64,000 nt of DNA from Cellulomonas sp. S1-8. Lineage in GTDB: Bacteria; Actinomycetota; Actinomycetes; Actinomycetales; Cellulomonadaceae. Below are positions 52,900 through 60,365 of this stretch, piece after piece. Position 1 is the first letter of the stretch; every line of letters starts with the position of its first letter. Location of the stretch: assembly GCF_026184235.1 (NCBI RefSeq), contig NZ_CP110806.1, forward strand, positions 4,278,001 to 4,342,000. Reading direction: 5' to 3'. The notes beneath the pieces were generated by a model, which searched no databases, had not been told where the DNA came from, and was given only the letters and a program-made list of their open reading frames with translations. The position numbers and the translations under genes were made by a program.

Positions 52900-53862
52900 T
52901 CAGGCGGCCGCGCGGCGGGTCCGGACGTCCACGGCCAGCACCACCAGCCCGCACGCCAGGACCACCAGGCCCAGCACGGCACGGCCTGGCAGCCGCTCGC
53001 CCAGGACGAGCAGACCCAGGAGGGTCGCCGTCAGCGGCTCGGCGAGAGTGAGCGTCGCGACGGTCGCCGAGCCGAGCCGTGCGAGCCCGTACCCGAACAG
53101 CACGTACGCGGCCGTCGTCGTGACCAGCCCCAGCCACAGCACCGTCGCCAGCCCTGCGGGCGACGTCAGACCCCCGGTGCCGACGACGGCCAGCACGCCC
53201 ACGCTGAGGACGCCGGCGACGCCGAACATCGCGCCCATGCTCGTGGTCGACGTCCAGCCCCCGCCGATGAGCGCCGCCCCCGCGAGCGTATAGAGCGCGT
53301 ACGCGGCACCGGCGCCGAGGGACGCGAGCACCCCGACGACGTCGAGCCCTCCGGCCGTGGCGGCGCCGGGGTCGCCGGGCGCCAGCCCCAGGACGGTGAC
53401 GCCCGTGGTCGCGAGCGCGGTGGCGACGAACCACGACCGTCCGGGCCGCCCGCGGCCCAGCGCCCACGTCGCGAGGCCCGTCAGAACGGGTGCCGACCCC
53501 AGTGCGATCACGGTCCCGACGGCGACACCGTTGCGCGCGGTCCCCAGGAAGAACGCGGGCTGGTAGGCGAGCACGCCGAACGCCCCCACCGCCACCCACC
53601 CGCGCCCCCACGCAGCGCGAGAGCGCAATCCAGTCACCCCCCACCCCCCGCGAGAGCGCAATCCGTTCGACAGTGCGCGGGGTCCCGCGTGCGAGACGAC
53701 GGTCGCGACGAGCGCGAGCGCGATCCCGCCGACGGCGATCCGCGCCGCACCGAGCGCGACGGGGTCGGCCGACGGCCCGAGCGCCTGGGCGGTCCCGGTC
53801 GTGCCGAAGCACATGGCCGCGAGCAGGACGGCGAGGATCGCGGGCACGCCCGATGGTGGCAC
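52900..53862 (-). CDS. EamA/DMT-family transporter with repeat-derived insertion
   Basis: A 320-residue, ten-helix drug/metabolite transporter built from two EamA halves (AILAVLLAAMCFGTTGTAQALGPSADPVALGAARI and the second VVGVLASLGAGAAYALYTLAGA). Exports small molecules. Residues about 62-86, between the first and next helix pair, read RALSNGLRSRGGWGVTGLRSRAAWGRG: this part is encoded by two copies of the dispersed DNA repeat and is absent from the usual family layout. GTG 53862 is chosen; GTG 53846 is a possible shorter start. Ends near the long palindrome shared with the LysE-like gene. Confidence 0.86.
   Translation of the reverse strand: MPPSGVPAILAVLLAAMCFGTTGTAQALGPSADPVALGAARIAVGGIALALVATVVSHAGPRALSNGLRSRGGWGVTGLRSRAAWGRGWVAVGAFGVLAYQPAFFLGTARNGVAVGTVIALGSAPVLTGLATWALGRGRPGRSWFVATALATTGVTVLGLAPGDPGAATAGGLDVVGVLASLGAGAAYALYTLAGAALIGGGWTSTTSMGAMFGVAGVLSVGVLAVVGTGGLTSPAGLATVLWLGLVTTTAAYVLFGYGLARLGSATVATLTLAEPLTATLLGLLVLGERLPGRAVLGLVVLACGLVVLAVDVRTRRAAA
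53617..53665. repeat. Two copies of the dispersed repeat inside the EamA gene
   Basis: GCGAGAGCGCAATCCAG at 53617-53633 and GCGAGAGCGCAATCCG at 53650-53665, same orientation, 33 bp apart. These are a GAGAGCGCAATCC variant of the motif seen elsewhere. C-rich spacers flank them. The frame stays open. Confidence 0.88.
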
Positions 53863-53878
53863 GCACGACGTTTGACCA

Positions 53879-54251
53879 GTGGTCACGTGGGGACGCTTCC
53901 GGCGGCCCGACGCGCTGCCGGGCGACGCCGCGGTGGGGTACGTGCACGTCGACACTCGACATGGAGCGGTTCTGGGGTGCGTTGCTGGGCGGGCGGATCG
54001 TGCCGAACACGCTGGTCAGGCGCATGCGTCGGGCGCCGGAGGGTCCGGGTGGGCCGGGCGAGGGGTACGCGTACGGCCTGGGCCTCTGGCTGCGCAACGG
54101 CGGTGCGCTGGTGCTGCAGGGCGAGGACTCGGGGGTGTGGTTCTTCGCGACGCACGACCCGGCGACGGGGTTGACGTGGACGGTCGCCGGGACGACGTCG
54201 GAGGCGGCGTGGCCGGTGCTCCACGGGCTGCGCGAGGCCCTCACGCCCTGA
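53879..54251 (+). pseudogene. Decayed beta-lactamase-family serine hydrolase fragment
   Basis: Two pieces of a class C beta-lactamase/PBP4*-type hydrolase in different frames. The first, from 53879, reads RRPDALPGDAAVGYVHVD; the second, from about 53953, reads TSTLDMERFWGALLGGRIVP through GLGLWLRNGGALVLQGEDSG to the C-terminal TSEAAWPVLHGLREAL. Intact relatives have some 30-40 residues between these blocks and a long N-terminal domain with SxxK, both lost here. So the gene has a 5' truncation, an internal deletion and a frameshift. The truncation edge meets the start of the EamA gene. Confidence 0.7.
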
Positions 54252-54322
54252 CGGCCGCGGGACCGCACCGGCTCGCCCGGCCCCCGCGGCATGATCGCGC
54301 CGCGGCCCGGCGGCCACCTCGG

Positions 54323-54751
54323 TCAGGTCCCTGTCGCCTCCGTGCCGCCCGTCGAGCGCTGCGCACCCCGTCGACGGTCCCGTCGGCCGCGCACCAGCTC
54401 GGTCTCCAGCGCGTCGAGCGGCTGGGCGAACGGGTCGAGGAACCTGGCGAGCCAGCCCTCGACGACGCTCAGCCCCTGCGGCTCGACCCGGTAGAGCCGA
54501 CGCGGCCCGTCGGTGCGCACGACGACCACGCCTGCCTCGCGCAGCACGCGCAGGTGCTGCGACGTCGCGGGCTGGGAGATGCCGAACTCGTCCGCCGCGG
54601 CTGCGACCAGCTCGCCGGCGGCGCGCTCCGCCCCCCCGAGGTGCTCGAGGAGCCTCCGGCGCACGGGCTCAGCGAGCGCCGCGAGGACGACGTCGACGCG
54701 GGCGGCGGCGGCAGCGGGTGCGAGCTCGGCGCGGTCAGCGGCGGTGCTCAT
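54323..54751 (-). CDS. ArsR-family transcriptional regulator
   Basis: A 142-residue winged-helix repressor: LAALAEPVRRRLLEHLGG then FGISQPATSQHLRVLREAGVVVVRTDGPRRLYRVEPQGL holds the recognition helix and wing. No CxC metal site, so not a metal sensor of the classical type. It overlaps the upstream AHSA1-like gene by 4 bp; this ArsR plus SRPBCC pairing is common. Its operator is probably the palindrome at 55417-55438. Confidence 0.9.
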   Translation of the reverse strand: MSTAADRAELAPAAAAARVDVVLAALAEPVRRRLLEHLGGAERAAGELVAAAADEFGISQPATSQHLRVLREAGVVVVRTDGPRRLYRVEPQGLSVVEGWLARFLDPFAQPLDALETELVRGRRDRRRGAQRSTGGTEATGT

Positions 54752-55395
54752 GCCTCGGGCGCCGCCGTGCCGGTGTAGAAGGCAAACGTCCGCTGGCCCG
54801 CGGCCTCGGCGGAGACCGTCTCGCGTCCGTCGGCGGCGTCGGCCTGCGCCCACCCGCCGACCGCGCGCCGGACGAACTCCTGGCCCTCGGGCGTCGTCGG
54901 CCACTCCTCGCCCACGTCCTTCGCGATCGCCTCGCCCGTCGCGAGGTGGGCCGCCAGCCCCCACAGCGCGAGGTCCCACCCGACGCCCACCGCCCCGGGG
55001 CCGAACTGCTCCCAGAACTCCGGGTCGACGTGCGCCTCGTGCAGCAGCGTCAGCTCGGTGCCGCCGTCGGCGGGCGCCAGCAGGAGCTGGAGCCAGCTCA
55101 CCTGGCCCCCGAACTCCCAGGTCAGCGCGATGCGCGCGGGCTGCTCGCACGCCTCGACGACGCCGCCGGCGTTGCCCTCGACCTGGTAGCGACCGCCCGG
55201 GCGCAGGTCCCCGGTCACGGGTGCGAACCAGCGCGGCAGCCGCTCGGCGTCGGTGAGCGCGTCCCACACGTCGGCCGGGTCGGCCCGGTAGGCACGGTGG
55301 GCCACGACGATCTTGGTCGGCGTCCCGTCCCGCTCGCCGCGGCGCAGCTCCCGCGCCACGAGTCCGACCTGCTCCAGTGCGTCGATGCCGGCCAT
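54748..55395 (-). CDS. SRPBCC/AHSA1-like protein paired with ArsR
   Basis: A 215-residue helix-grip protein: KIVVAHRAYRADPADVWDALTDAERLPRWFAPVTGDLRPGGRYQVEGNAGGVV is the AHSA1 opening and LTLLHEAHVDPEFWEQFGPGAVGVGWD the second half. These proteins bind small hydrophobic ligands; the role next to an ArsR regulator is unknown. ATG 55395 has GGAG five bases before it. First gene of a two-gene operon with a near-perfect operator upstream. Confidence 0.87.
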   Translation of the reverse strand: MAGIDALEQVGLVARELRRGERDGTPTKIVVAHRAYRADPADVWDALTDAERLPRWFAPVTGDLRPGGRYQVEGNAGGVVEACEQPARIALTWEFGGQVSWLQLLLAPADGGTELTLLHEAHVDPEFWEQFGPGAVGVGWDLALWGLAAHLATGEAIAKDVGEEWPTTPEGQEFVRRAVGGWAQADAADGRETVSAEAAGQRTFAFYTGTAAPEA

Positions 55396-55416
55396 CACGT
55401 CTCCGTCCGTCGTCAG

Positions 55417-55438
55417 CGTATAAGCCCTTGCTTATACG
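55417..55438 (-). promoter_or_regulatory. ArsR-type palindrome upstream of the SRPBCC/ArsR operon
   Basis: CGTATAAGC-CCTT-GCTTATACG, 9-bp perfect arms with a 4-bp centre, 22 bp before the first ATG. An AT-rich palindrome with TATAAG halves in a 75% GC context is a clear candidate binding site of the ArsR encoded in the same operon, and the TATAAG halves could double as -10 elements. Confidence 0.75.
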
Positions 55439-55504
55439 TTACCTCGGAGACGTGCAGCGGTCCACCCCTCGACGCCACCCGGCCCCGCCCGGCACGCTGG
55501 GCGG

Positions 55505-56167
55505 GTGCTCCTGCCGCCCAAGGTCGCCACCGGCATCGCCGACGGCACCGTGACCCTCGCGTTCCGCCGCTGGCAGCGCGTCGACGTGCGACCCGGCGCA
55601 CGCTTCCGCACGTCTGCGGGCGTCGTCGAGGTCACGTCCGTCGACGTCGTCGACCCCGCGACGCTCACCGACGCCGACGCCCACGCCGCCGGCCTGCCGG
55701 ACGTCGCCGCGCTGCTGGGCCTGCTCGATCCGGCCGCGGTCGCGAAGCGGCGGCGCACCGCGCGGTACGGCCGCGCGCCCGTCGTCGACGAGAGTCCCGC
55801 ACCGGACGCGACCGGCTGGCCGGTCTACCGCGTCGCCCTCGTGTGGGCCGGGCCGGACCCCCGCGAGGCCCTGCGCGAGGACGCCGACCTGACCGACGCC
55901 GACGTCGCCGCGATCGACCTGCGCCTCGACCGGCTCGACCGCGCCAGCACGCACGGCCCGTGGACGACCGCGACGCTCGACGTGATCCGCCGCCGCCCCC
56001 ACGTCCGCGCACCCGACCTGGCAGCCGAGCTGGGCCGCGAGCGCGACCCGTTCAAGCTCGACGTCCGCAAGCTCAAGGGCCTGGGCCTGACCCAGAGCTT
56101 CGAGGTCGGCTACGCCCTGAGCCCCCGCGGAGAGGCCTACGTAGCCCGCACCCCCCGGGGCCTCTGA
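55505..56167 (+). CDS. Conserved-looking protein with ASCH-like N-terminus, 220 aa
   Basis: I do not recognise a named function. The N-terminus VLLPPKVATGIADGTVTLAFRRWQRVDVRPGARFRTSAGVVEV resembles the ASCH/PUA-like RNA-binding fold in order and pattern. The C-terminal half (WTTATLDVIRRRPHVRAPDLAAELGRERDPFKLDVRKLKGLGL) looks like a winged-helix region. A link to RNA binding or to regulation is inference. The GTG start follows GGGCGG; it is divergent from the SRPBCC operon. Confidence 0.7.
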   Translation: MLLPPKVATGIADGTVTLAFRRWQRVDVRPGARFRTSAGVVEVTSVDVVDPATLTDADAHAAGLPDVAALLGLLDPAAVAKRRRTARYGRAPVVDESPAPDATGWPVYRVALVWAGPDPREALREDADLTDADVAAIDLRLDRLDRASTHGPWTTATLDVIRRRPHVRAPDLAAELGRERDPFKLDVRKLKGLGLTQSFEVGYALSPRGEAYVARTPRGL

Positions 56168-56185
56168 CCCGCTCGCCCCACCTAG

Positions 56186-56350
56186 CACGGACCCTCGCAG
56201 AGTGGTCACCTCCGAGTCCGTGACCACCCCATAGTGGGCGGAGAACTGACCACATCCCGGCGGGGGCGCGGTCGGCGCCGTCCGCGCGCCGCACCACAGT
56301 CGTCCTACGACATTGTGCGGGGGTGCGCTTGCCCACGACACTGTGCGCAC
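56186..56350. promoter_or_regulatory. Repeat-rich leader region before pfkA
   Basis: The 222-bp gap holds an 8-bp-arm palindrome GTGGTCAC/GTGACCAC about 10 bp apart (near 56200-56226), a CACGGAC/GTCCGTG pair flanking part of it, and direct repeats ACGACATTGTGCG and ACGACACTGTGCG about 29 bp apart (near 56306 and 56335). Likely regulator sites for pfkA. The factors are unknown. Confidence 0.4.
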
Positions 56351-56389
56351 ACGGCCGGCCCCCGCCGGTCACGGCGGGTGGAGGCGGGC

Positions 56390-57526
56390 ATGACGCGGAC
56401 CAGGGCGAAGCGGGTCGGGATCCTCACGGCGGGCGGCGACAGCCCCGGCCTGAACGCGGCGATCCGCGGGTTCGGCAAGACCGCGATCGGGCACTACGGC
56501 ATGGAGCTGTTCGGGTTCCGCGACGGGGTGACGGGCCTGGTCGAGAACCGGTACGTCGAGCTGGACGGCAAGGCCCTGTCCGGGATCCTTACCGTCGGCG
56601 GGACCATCCTGGGGACGAGCCGCGACAAGGTCCACCGGTACTCCGTGGACGGTGGCGAGCCGCAGGACATGGTGCCGACGGTCGCGGAGAACTACCGCGC
56701 GCTGGGCCTGGACGCCCTCATCATGCTGGGCGGCGGGGGGACGGCGAAGAACGCGATGCGCCTGGTCGAGGCAGGCCTCAACGTCATCCACCTGCCCAAG
56801 ACGATCGACAACGACATCGCCGAGACGGACACGTCGTTCGGCTTCGCGACGGCCACGGAGATCGCCACCGAGGCCGTGGACCGCGTGCACTCGACCGCGC
56901 ACAGCCACCACCGGATCATCCTCACCGAGATCATGGGCCACAACGCCGGGTGGCTGACGCTCGCGGCGGGCATCGCGGGCGGCGCCGACATCATCCTCAT
57001 CCCCGAGATCCCGTACACGATCGACGCGGTCGCGGAGACGATCCGGCGGCGGATGTCCCGCGGCTCGTCGTTCTCGGTCGTCGCCGTCGCGGAGGGCGCC
57101 CGGGACGTCGAGGACACAGCCGACTACGAGGCCGCACAGCTCCTCGTGAAGTCCGCCAAGACCCCCGAGTCGCGCCGCGCCGCCAAGAAGCACCTGGCCA
57201 ACGTCGAGGACGCGCAGCGCGAGCACACGTTCAAGCTGGCGCGCGAGCTCGAGGCCGCCACCCGGCTGGAGACGCGCGTGACGATCCTCGGGTACGTGCA
57301 GCGCGGCGGGACGCCGTGCGCGGCGGACCGGCTGCTCGCGACGCGCCTGGGTGCGGCCGCCGCGAACCTCGTCGAGCGCGGCGAGTTCGGCGTCATGGTC
57401 GCGGCCCGCGGCGACGACGCGGTCCCCGTGCCGCTCGCCGACGTGGCGGGCAAGGTCAAGCTGGTCCCCTTGGACCATGCCTGGGTCCAGGCGGCCCGCC
57501 AGGTCGGCACGGGCCTGGGCGACTGA
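56390..57526 (+). CDS. pfkA: 6-phosphofructokinase (PfkA family)
   Basis: A 378-residue kinase of glycolysis, phosphorylating fructose 6-phosphate. [18 protein letters not shown] binds phosphate, [18 protein letters not shown] the substrate, [16 protein letters not shown] ([13 protein letters not shown]) and [10 protein letters not shown] the later blocks. The donor site is unusual: GGGGT at 114-118 lacks the usual Asp after GG but has Gly at the position that is Gly in ATP-PFKs, while Lys137 (PKTIDND) is the residue of PPi-type enzymes. Whether ATP or PPi is used cannot be settled from this. ATG 56390 preceded by GTGGAGGCGG. Confidence 0.93.
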   Translation: MTRTRAKRVGILTAGGDSPGLNAAIRGFGKTAIGHYGMELFGFRDGVTGLVENRYVELDGKALSGILTVGGTILGTSRDKVHRYSVDGGEPQDMVPTVAENYRALGLDALIMLGGGGTAKNAMRLVEAGLNVIHLPKTIDNDIAETDTSFGFATATEIATEAVDRVHSTAHSHHRIILTEIMGHNAGWLTLAAGIAGGADIILIPEIPYTIDAVAETIRRRMSRGSSFSVVAVAEGARDVEDTADYEAAQLLVKSAKTPESRRAAKKHLANVEDAQREHTFKLARELEAATRLETRVTILGYVQRGGTPCAADRLLATRLGAAAANLVERGEFGVMVAARGDDAVPVPLADVAGKVKLVPLDHAWVQAARQVGTGLGD

Positions 57527-57531
57527 CGGGG

Positions 57532-57648
57532 CTGGATCGCCCCCTCACCGCGAGAGAGCGATCCAGCACGCACCCGCCCCACCCCCCGGGGCGAGAGAGC
57601 AATCCAGCACCTCGCCCCCACCCCCCCCCGCGCGAGAGAGCAATCCAG
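57532..57648. repeat. Four copies of the dispersed repeat between pfkA and the GH13 gene
   Basis: A degenerate inverted copy at 57532-57548 and direct copies GCGAGAGAGCRATCCAG at 57550-57566, 57591-57607 and 57632-57648, exactly 41 bp apart. C-tracts lie between the copies. The first two form a hairpin at the end of pfkA. Confidence 0.92.
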
Positions 57649-57694
57649 CACCCGGACTAGGGTCATGGCGTCGGGGTCGAGGGGTGGAGGCGGC

Positions 57695-58942
57695 ATGGGC
57701 ACGGGCTGGACCGAGCACGCGATCTGGTGGCACGTGTACCCGTTGGGGGCGGTCGGTGCACCCGTCCGCACCCCCGACGACGCCCCCGGCACCCCCCGCC
57801 TGCAGCGCCTGCTCCCCTGGCTCGACCACGTCGTGCGCCTGGGCACCAACGGCGTGCTGCTGGGCCCGGTGTTCGCGTCGTCCACGCACGGATACGACAC
57901 GACCGACCACTACCGCGTCGACCCGCGCCTGGGCTCCGAGGACGACCTGGACGCGCTGATCGCCGCGGCCCACGAGCGCGGGCTGCGGGTGCTGCTCGAC
58001 GGGGTGTTCAACCACGTCGGCGCGGAGCACCCGCTGGTCACGCAGGTGCTGGCGGAGGGTCCCGACGGGCCCCGGGCGGGCTTCCTGCGCGTCGACTGGG
58101 ACCATCCCGACGGCCCGCGGACGGCGGACTTCGAGGGTCACCGCGCGCTCGTCGCGCTGAACCACGACGACCCCGCGGTGGCCGCGTTCGTCGTCGACGT
58201 CATGACGCACTGGCTGGACCGCGGCGTCGACGGCTGGCGGCTGGACGCCGCGTACGCGGTGCCGCCGGCCTTCTGGGCGCACGTGCTGCCGGCGGTGCGT
58301 GAGCGGCACCCGGACGCGTGGGTCGTGGGCGAGGTCATCCACGGGGACTACGCGGGGATCGTCGCGGCGTCGGGCATGGACGCGGTCACGCAGTACGAGC
58401 TGTGGAAGGCGGTGTGGAGCAGCCTGCGGGACCGCAACTTCTGGGAGCTCGACCACGCGCTGCGTCGCCACGACGAGTTCCTCGAGACGTTCGTGCCGCA
58501 GACGTTCGTCGGCAACCACGACGTCACGCGCATCGCGACGCAGGTGGGCCCGCAGGCGGCGGTGCTCGCGCTCGTCGTGCTCATGACCGTCGGCGGCGTG
58601 CCCACGCTGTACTACGGCGACGAGCTGGGCTGGGAGGCGCTCAAGGAGGAGCGCGAGGGCGGCGACGACGCGGTGCGGCCGGTGCTGCCCGCGTCGCCGG
58701 ACGACCTCGGCGACGACGAGCTGGGCGCGTTGCACGTGCACCAGGCGCTCGTCGCGCTGCGCCGTCGGCACCCCTGGCTGCACACGGCCCGTACCACCGC
58801 CGACGAGCTGACGAACACCCGCTACCGGTACACCGCGACGTCCGCGGACGGCGCCCACCGGCTGCACGTCGAGCTCGACACCACGCAGGCACCGCGGGCC
58901 GTCGTGCGCGACGACGACGGGCAGGTGCTGTTCACGACGTGA
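57695..58942 (+). CDS. GH13 alpha-amylase-family glycosidase
   Basis: A 415-residue (beta/alpha)8 hydrolase without signal peptide, so cytosolic. Region I is LLDGVFNHVG, region II DGWRLDAAYAV with nucleophile Asp184, region III VVGEVIHG with acid Glu213, region IV FVGNHDVTRI with Asp276. Such compact enzymes act on maltodextrins or alpha-glucosides. No carbohydrate-binding or C-terminal domain beyond a short beta part. ATG 57695 has GGAGG four bases before; an upstream ATG at 57665 would add ten residues. Ends 11 bp inside the convergent methyltransferase gene. Confidence 0.93.
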   Translation: MGTGWTEHAIWWHVYPLGAVGAPVRTPDDAPGTPRLQRLLPWLDHVVRLGTNGVLLGPVFASSTHGYDTTDHYRVDPRLGSEDDLDALIAAAHERGLRVLLDGVFNHVGAEHPLVTQVLAEGPDGPRAGFLRVDWDHPDGPRTADFEGHRALVALNHDDPAVAAFVVDVMTHWLDRGVDGWRLDAAYAVPPAFWAHVLPAVRERHPDAWVVGEVIHGDYAGIVAASGMDAVTQYELWKAVWSSLRDRNFWELDHALRRHDEFLETFVPQTFVGNHDVTRIATQVGPQAAVLALVVLMTVGGVPTLYYGDELGWEALKEEREGGDDAVRPVLPASPDDLGDDELGALHVHQALVALRRRHPWLHTARTTADELTNTRYRYTATSADGAHRLHVELDTTQAPRAVVRDDDGQVLFTT

Positions 58943-59495
58943 CGCGCCGCAGCCGCACCCCGCGGTACAGCACGGACGGCAGCACGACCCCCCGCACGAG
59001 CACCCGCTCGGACGTCCACCCGGGCACGCCCGCGACGGCCGCGCGGACACCGTCGAACGGCGCGACGCCCACGTCGTACAGGTAGGCCGTGCCCGTCGGC
59101 CGCAGCACGCGCAGCACCTCGCGGACCGCGTCGCCCAGCGGGGACCAGTGGTGGAAGCTCATGGTCGACGTCACGACGTCGAACGAGGCGTCCGGGTAGG
59201 GCAGCGCGGCCGCGTCGCCCACGACGACGGCCGTGCGGTCCGCCAGGCCGGCGCGCGCGAGGACGACGCGCGCGTGCTCGACCATCTGCGGTGTGACGTC
59301 GAGACCGTCGACGTGCAGGTCCGGGCGTCGACGCGCGAGCGTCCGGACGAGCATGCCCGGCCCGCAGCCGACGTCCAGCACGCGACCGCCCTGCGGTGCG
59401 TCCGCCGACGCGTGCGCAGCCGCCCGCCGCTGCAGGACGGCGAAGAACCTGCCCGTGCTGCGCTGGTACGCGAGCGGAGTCGTGTAGTCGGCCAT
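58932..59495 (-). CDS. Class I SAM-dependent methyltransferase
   Basis: A 187-residue methyltransferase of the UbiE/Methyltransf_11 type: motif I VLDVGCGPGMLVRTLA, acidic residue in DGLDVTPQMV, VVVGDAAALPYPDASFDVVTSTMSFHHW around motif II and the post-I loop. Its substrate cannot be told; ubiquinone/menaquinone methylation is done by longer UbiE. ATG with GGGGTACCG just before. Convergent with and overlapping the GH13 gene. Confidence 0.9.
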   Translation of the reverse strand: MADYTTPLAYQRSTGRFFAVLQRRAAAHASADAPQGGRVLDVGCGPGMLVRTLARRRPDLHVDGLDVTPQMVEHARVVLARAGLADRTAVVVGDAAALPYPDASFDVVTSTMSFHHWSPLGDAVREVLRVLRPTGTAYLYDVGVAPFDGVRAAVAGVPGWTSERVLVRGVVLPSVLYRGVRLRRVTS

Positions 59496-59536
59496 CGGTA
59501 CCCCGTCCTGTCGTGGGCGAGGGTACCGACGTGGGC

Positions 59537-59770
59537 CTACGCCGGGTCGGTCGAGTCCGCTTCCCCGTCCGGCTCCCACCGCAGCAGGTCCCCCGGCTGG
59601 CACTCGAGCACCTCGCACAGTGCCGCGAGCGTCGCGAACCGCACGGCCTTGGCGCGGCCGTTCTTGAGGACGGCGAGGTTGGCCGGCGTGATGCCGACGC
59701 GCTCGGCGAGCGTGCCGACGGACATCTTGCGACGCGCGAGCATGACGTCGACGTCGACGACGATGGGCAT
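59537..59770 (-). CDS. XRE-family regulator paired with DUF2975 protein
   Basis: A 77-residue HTH protein: MPIVVDVDVMLARRKMSVGTLAERVGITPANLAVLKNGRAKAVRFATLAALCEVLECQPGDLLRWEPDG is the YozG/XRE type in full. Its ATG overlaps the stop of the membrane protein gene by one base (TGATG). It is expected to regulate its own operon through the palindrome at 60285-60311. A counterpart pair exists at 411-1020. Confidence 0.9.
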   Translation of the reverse strand: MPIVVDVDVMLARRKMSVGTLAERVGITPANLAVLKNGRAKAVRFATLAALCEVLECQPGDLLRWEPDGEADSTDPA

Positions 59771-60258
59771 CAGATCACCTCGTCGAGCTCGTCGCGCAGG
59801 CGCCGGGCCTCGGTGTCGCGCTCGACGGCCTGCGCGAGCAGCAGGCGCAGGAGCAGGACGACGAGCGCGATGCCGCCGAGCACGAGGGCGGCCCCGCAGA
59901 TCATCAGCACGATCCCGGGCGCGACGGCCTCCCCCGGCGCCAGCACGACGGCCAGCGCGAACACGAGGACCGCCGCGGCGGCGATCGCGCCGATGATCAC
60001 GTCGACCCACCGGAACGCGGCGGGCGTGAAGACCTCTTCGCGCCGGACCATCGTCAGCAGACGCCACACGCACACGGCGCACACCTGGAGGGTCACGAGT
60101 CCCAGCACGAAGATGAGGACGAACGGCAGCTGCACGCCGGGCGGGGCCTCCTCGAGGTCGACCCACAGCGCCGGGCCGATGAAGACCTGGACGAACAGGG
60201 ACCCCGCGAGCGCGAGCACGATGACGACGCGCAAGGCGAGGACGGTGAGATGGCGCAT
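59770..60258 (-). CDS. DUF2975-family membrane protein
   Basis: A 162-residue protein of four transmembrane helices: LTVLALRVVIVLALAGSLFVQVF first, then VLIFVLGLVTLQVCAVCVWRLLTMVRREEVFTPAAFRWVDVIIG, the DUF2975 signature. C-terminus is a charged helix. Role unknown. It is always found with a YozG-like XRE regulator, as here. GGAG seven bases before the ATG. Confidence 0.88.
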   Translation of the reverse strand: MRHLTVLALRVVIVLALAGSLFVQVFIGPALWVDLEEAPPGVQLPFVLIFVLGLVTLQVCAVCVWRLLTMVRREEVFTPAAFRWVDVIIGAIAAAAVLVFALAVVLAPGEAVAPGIVLMICGAALVLGGIALVVLLLRLLLAQAVERDTEARRLRDELDEVI

Positions 60259-60284
60259 GGTGACTCCTCGATCGGACGACGAGA

Positions 60285-60311
60285 GGAATCTATCGACTAT
60301 CAATAGATTCC
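60285..60311 (-). promoter_or_regulatory. Palindrome upstream of DUF2975/XRE operon
   Basis: GGAATCTAT and ATAGATTCC, 9-bp perfect arms, separated by 9 bp CGACTATCA, 27 bp before the ATG. AT-rich relative to surroundings. Probably the operator of the XRE protein encoded in the operon; TATC/GATA half-sites occur in tandem inside it. Confidence 0.75.
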
Positions 60312-60342
60312 TCAAGTCGCTCGATCGATGCGAGCACACTGC

Positions 60343-60360
60343 ACGGGCCCACGGGCCCGT
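60343..60360 (-). terminator. Short GC hairpin after the oxidoreductase gene
   Basis: ACGGGCCC-AC-GGGCCCGT, 8-bp arms, immediately after the stop of the minus-strand gene ending at 60366. Weak evidence as no T tract follows. Confidence 0.4.
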
Positions 60361-60365
60361 CAGCC

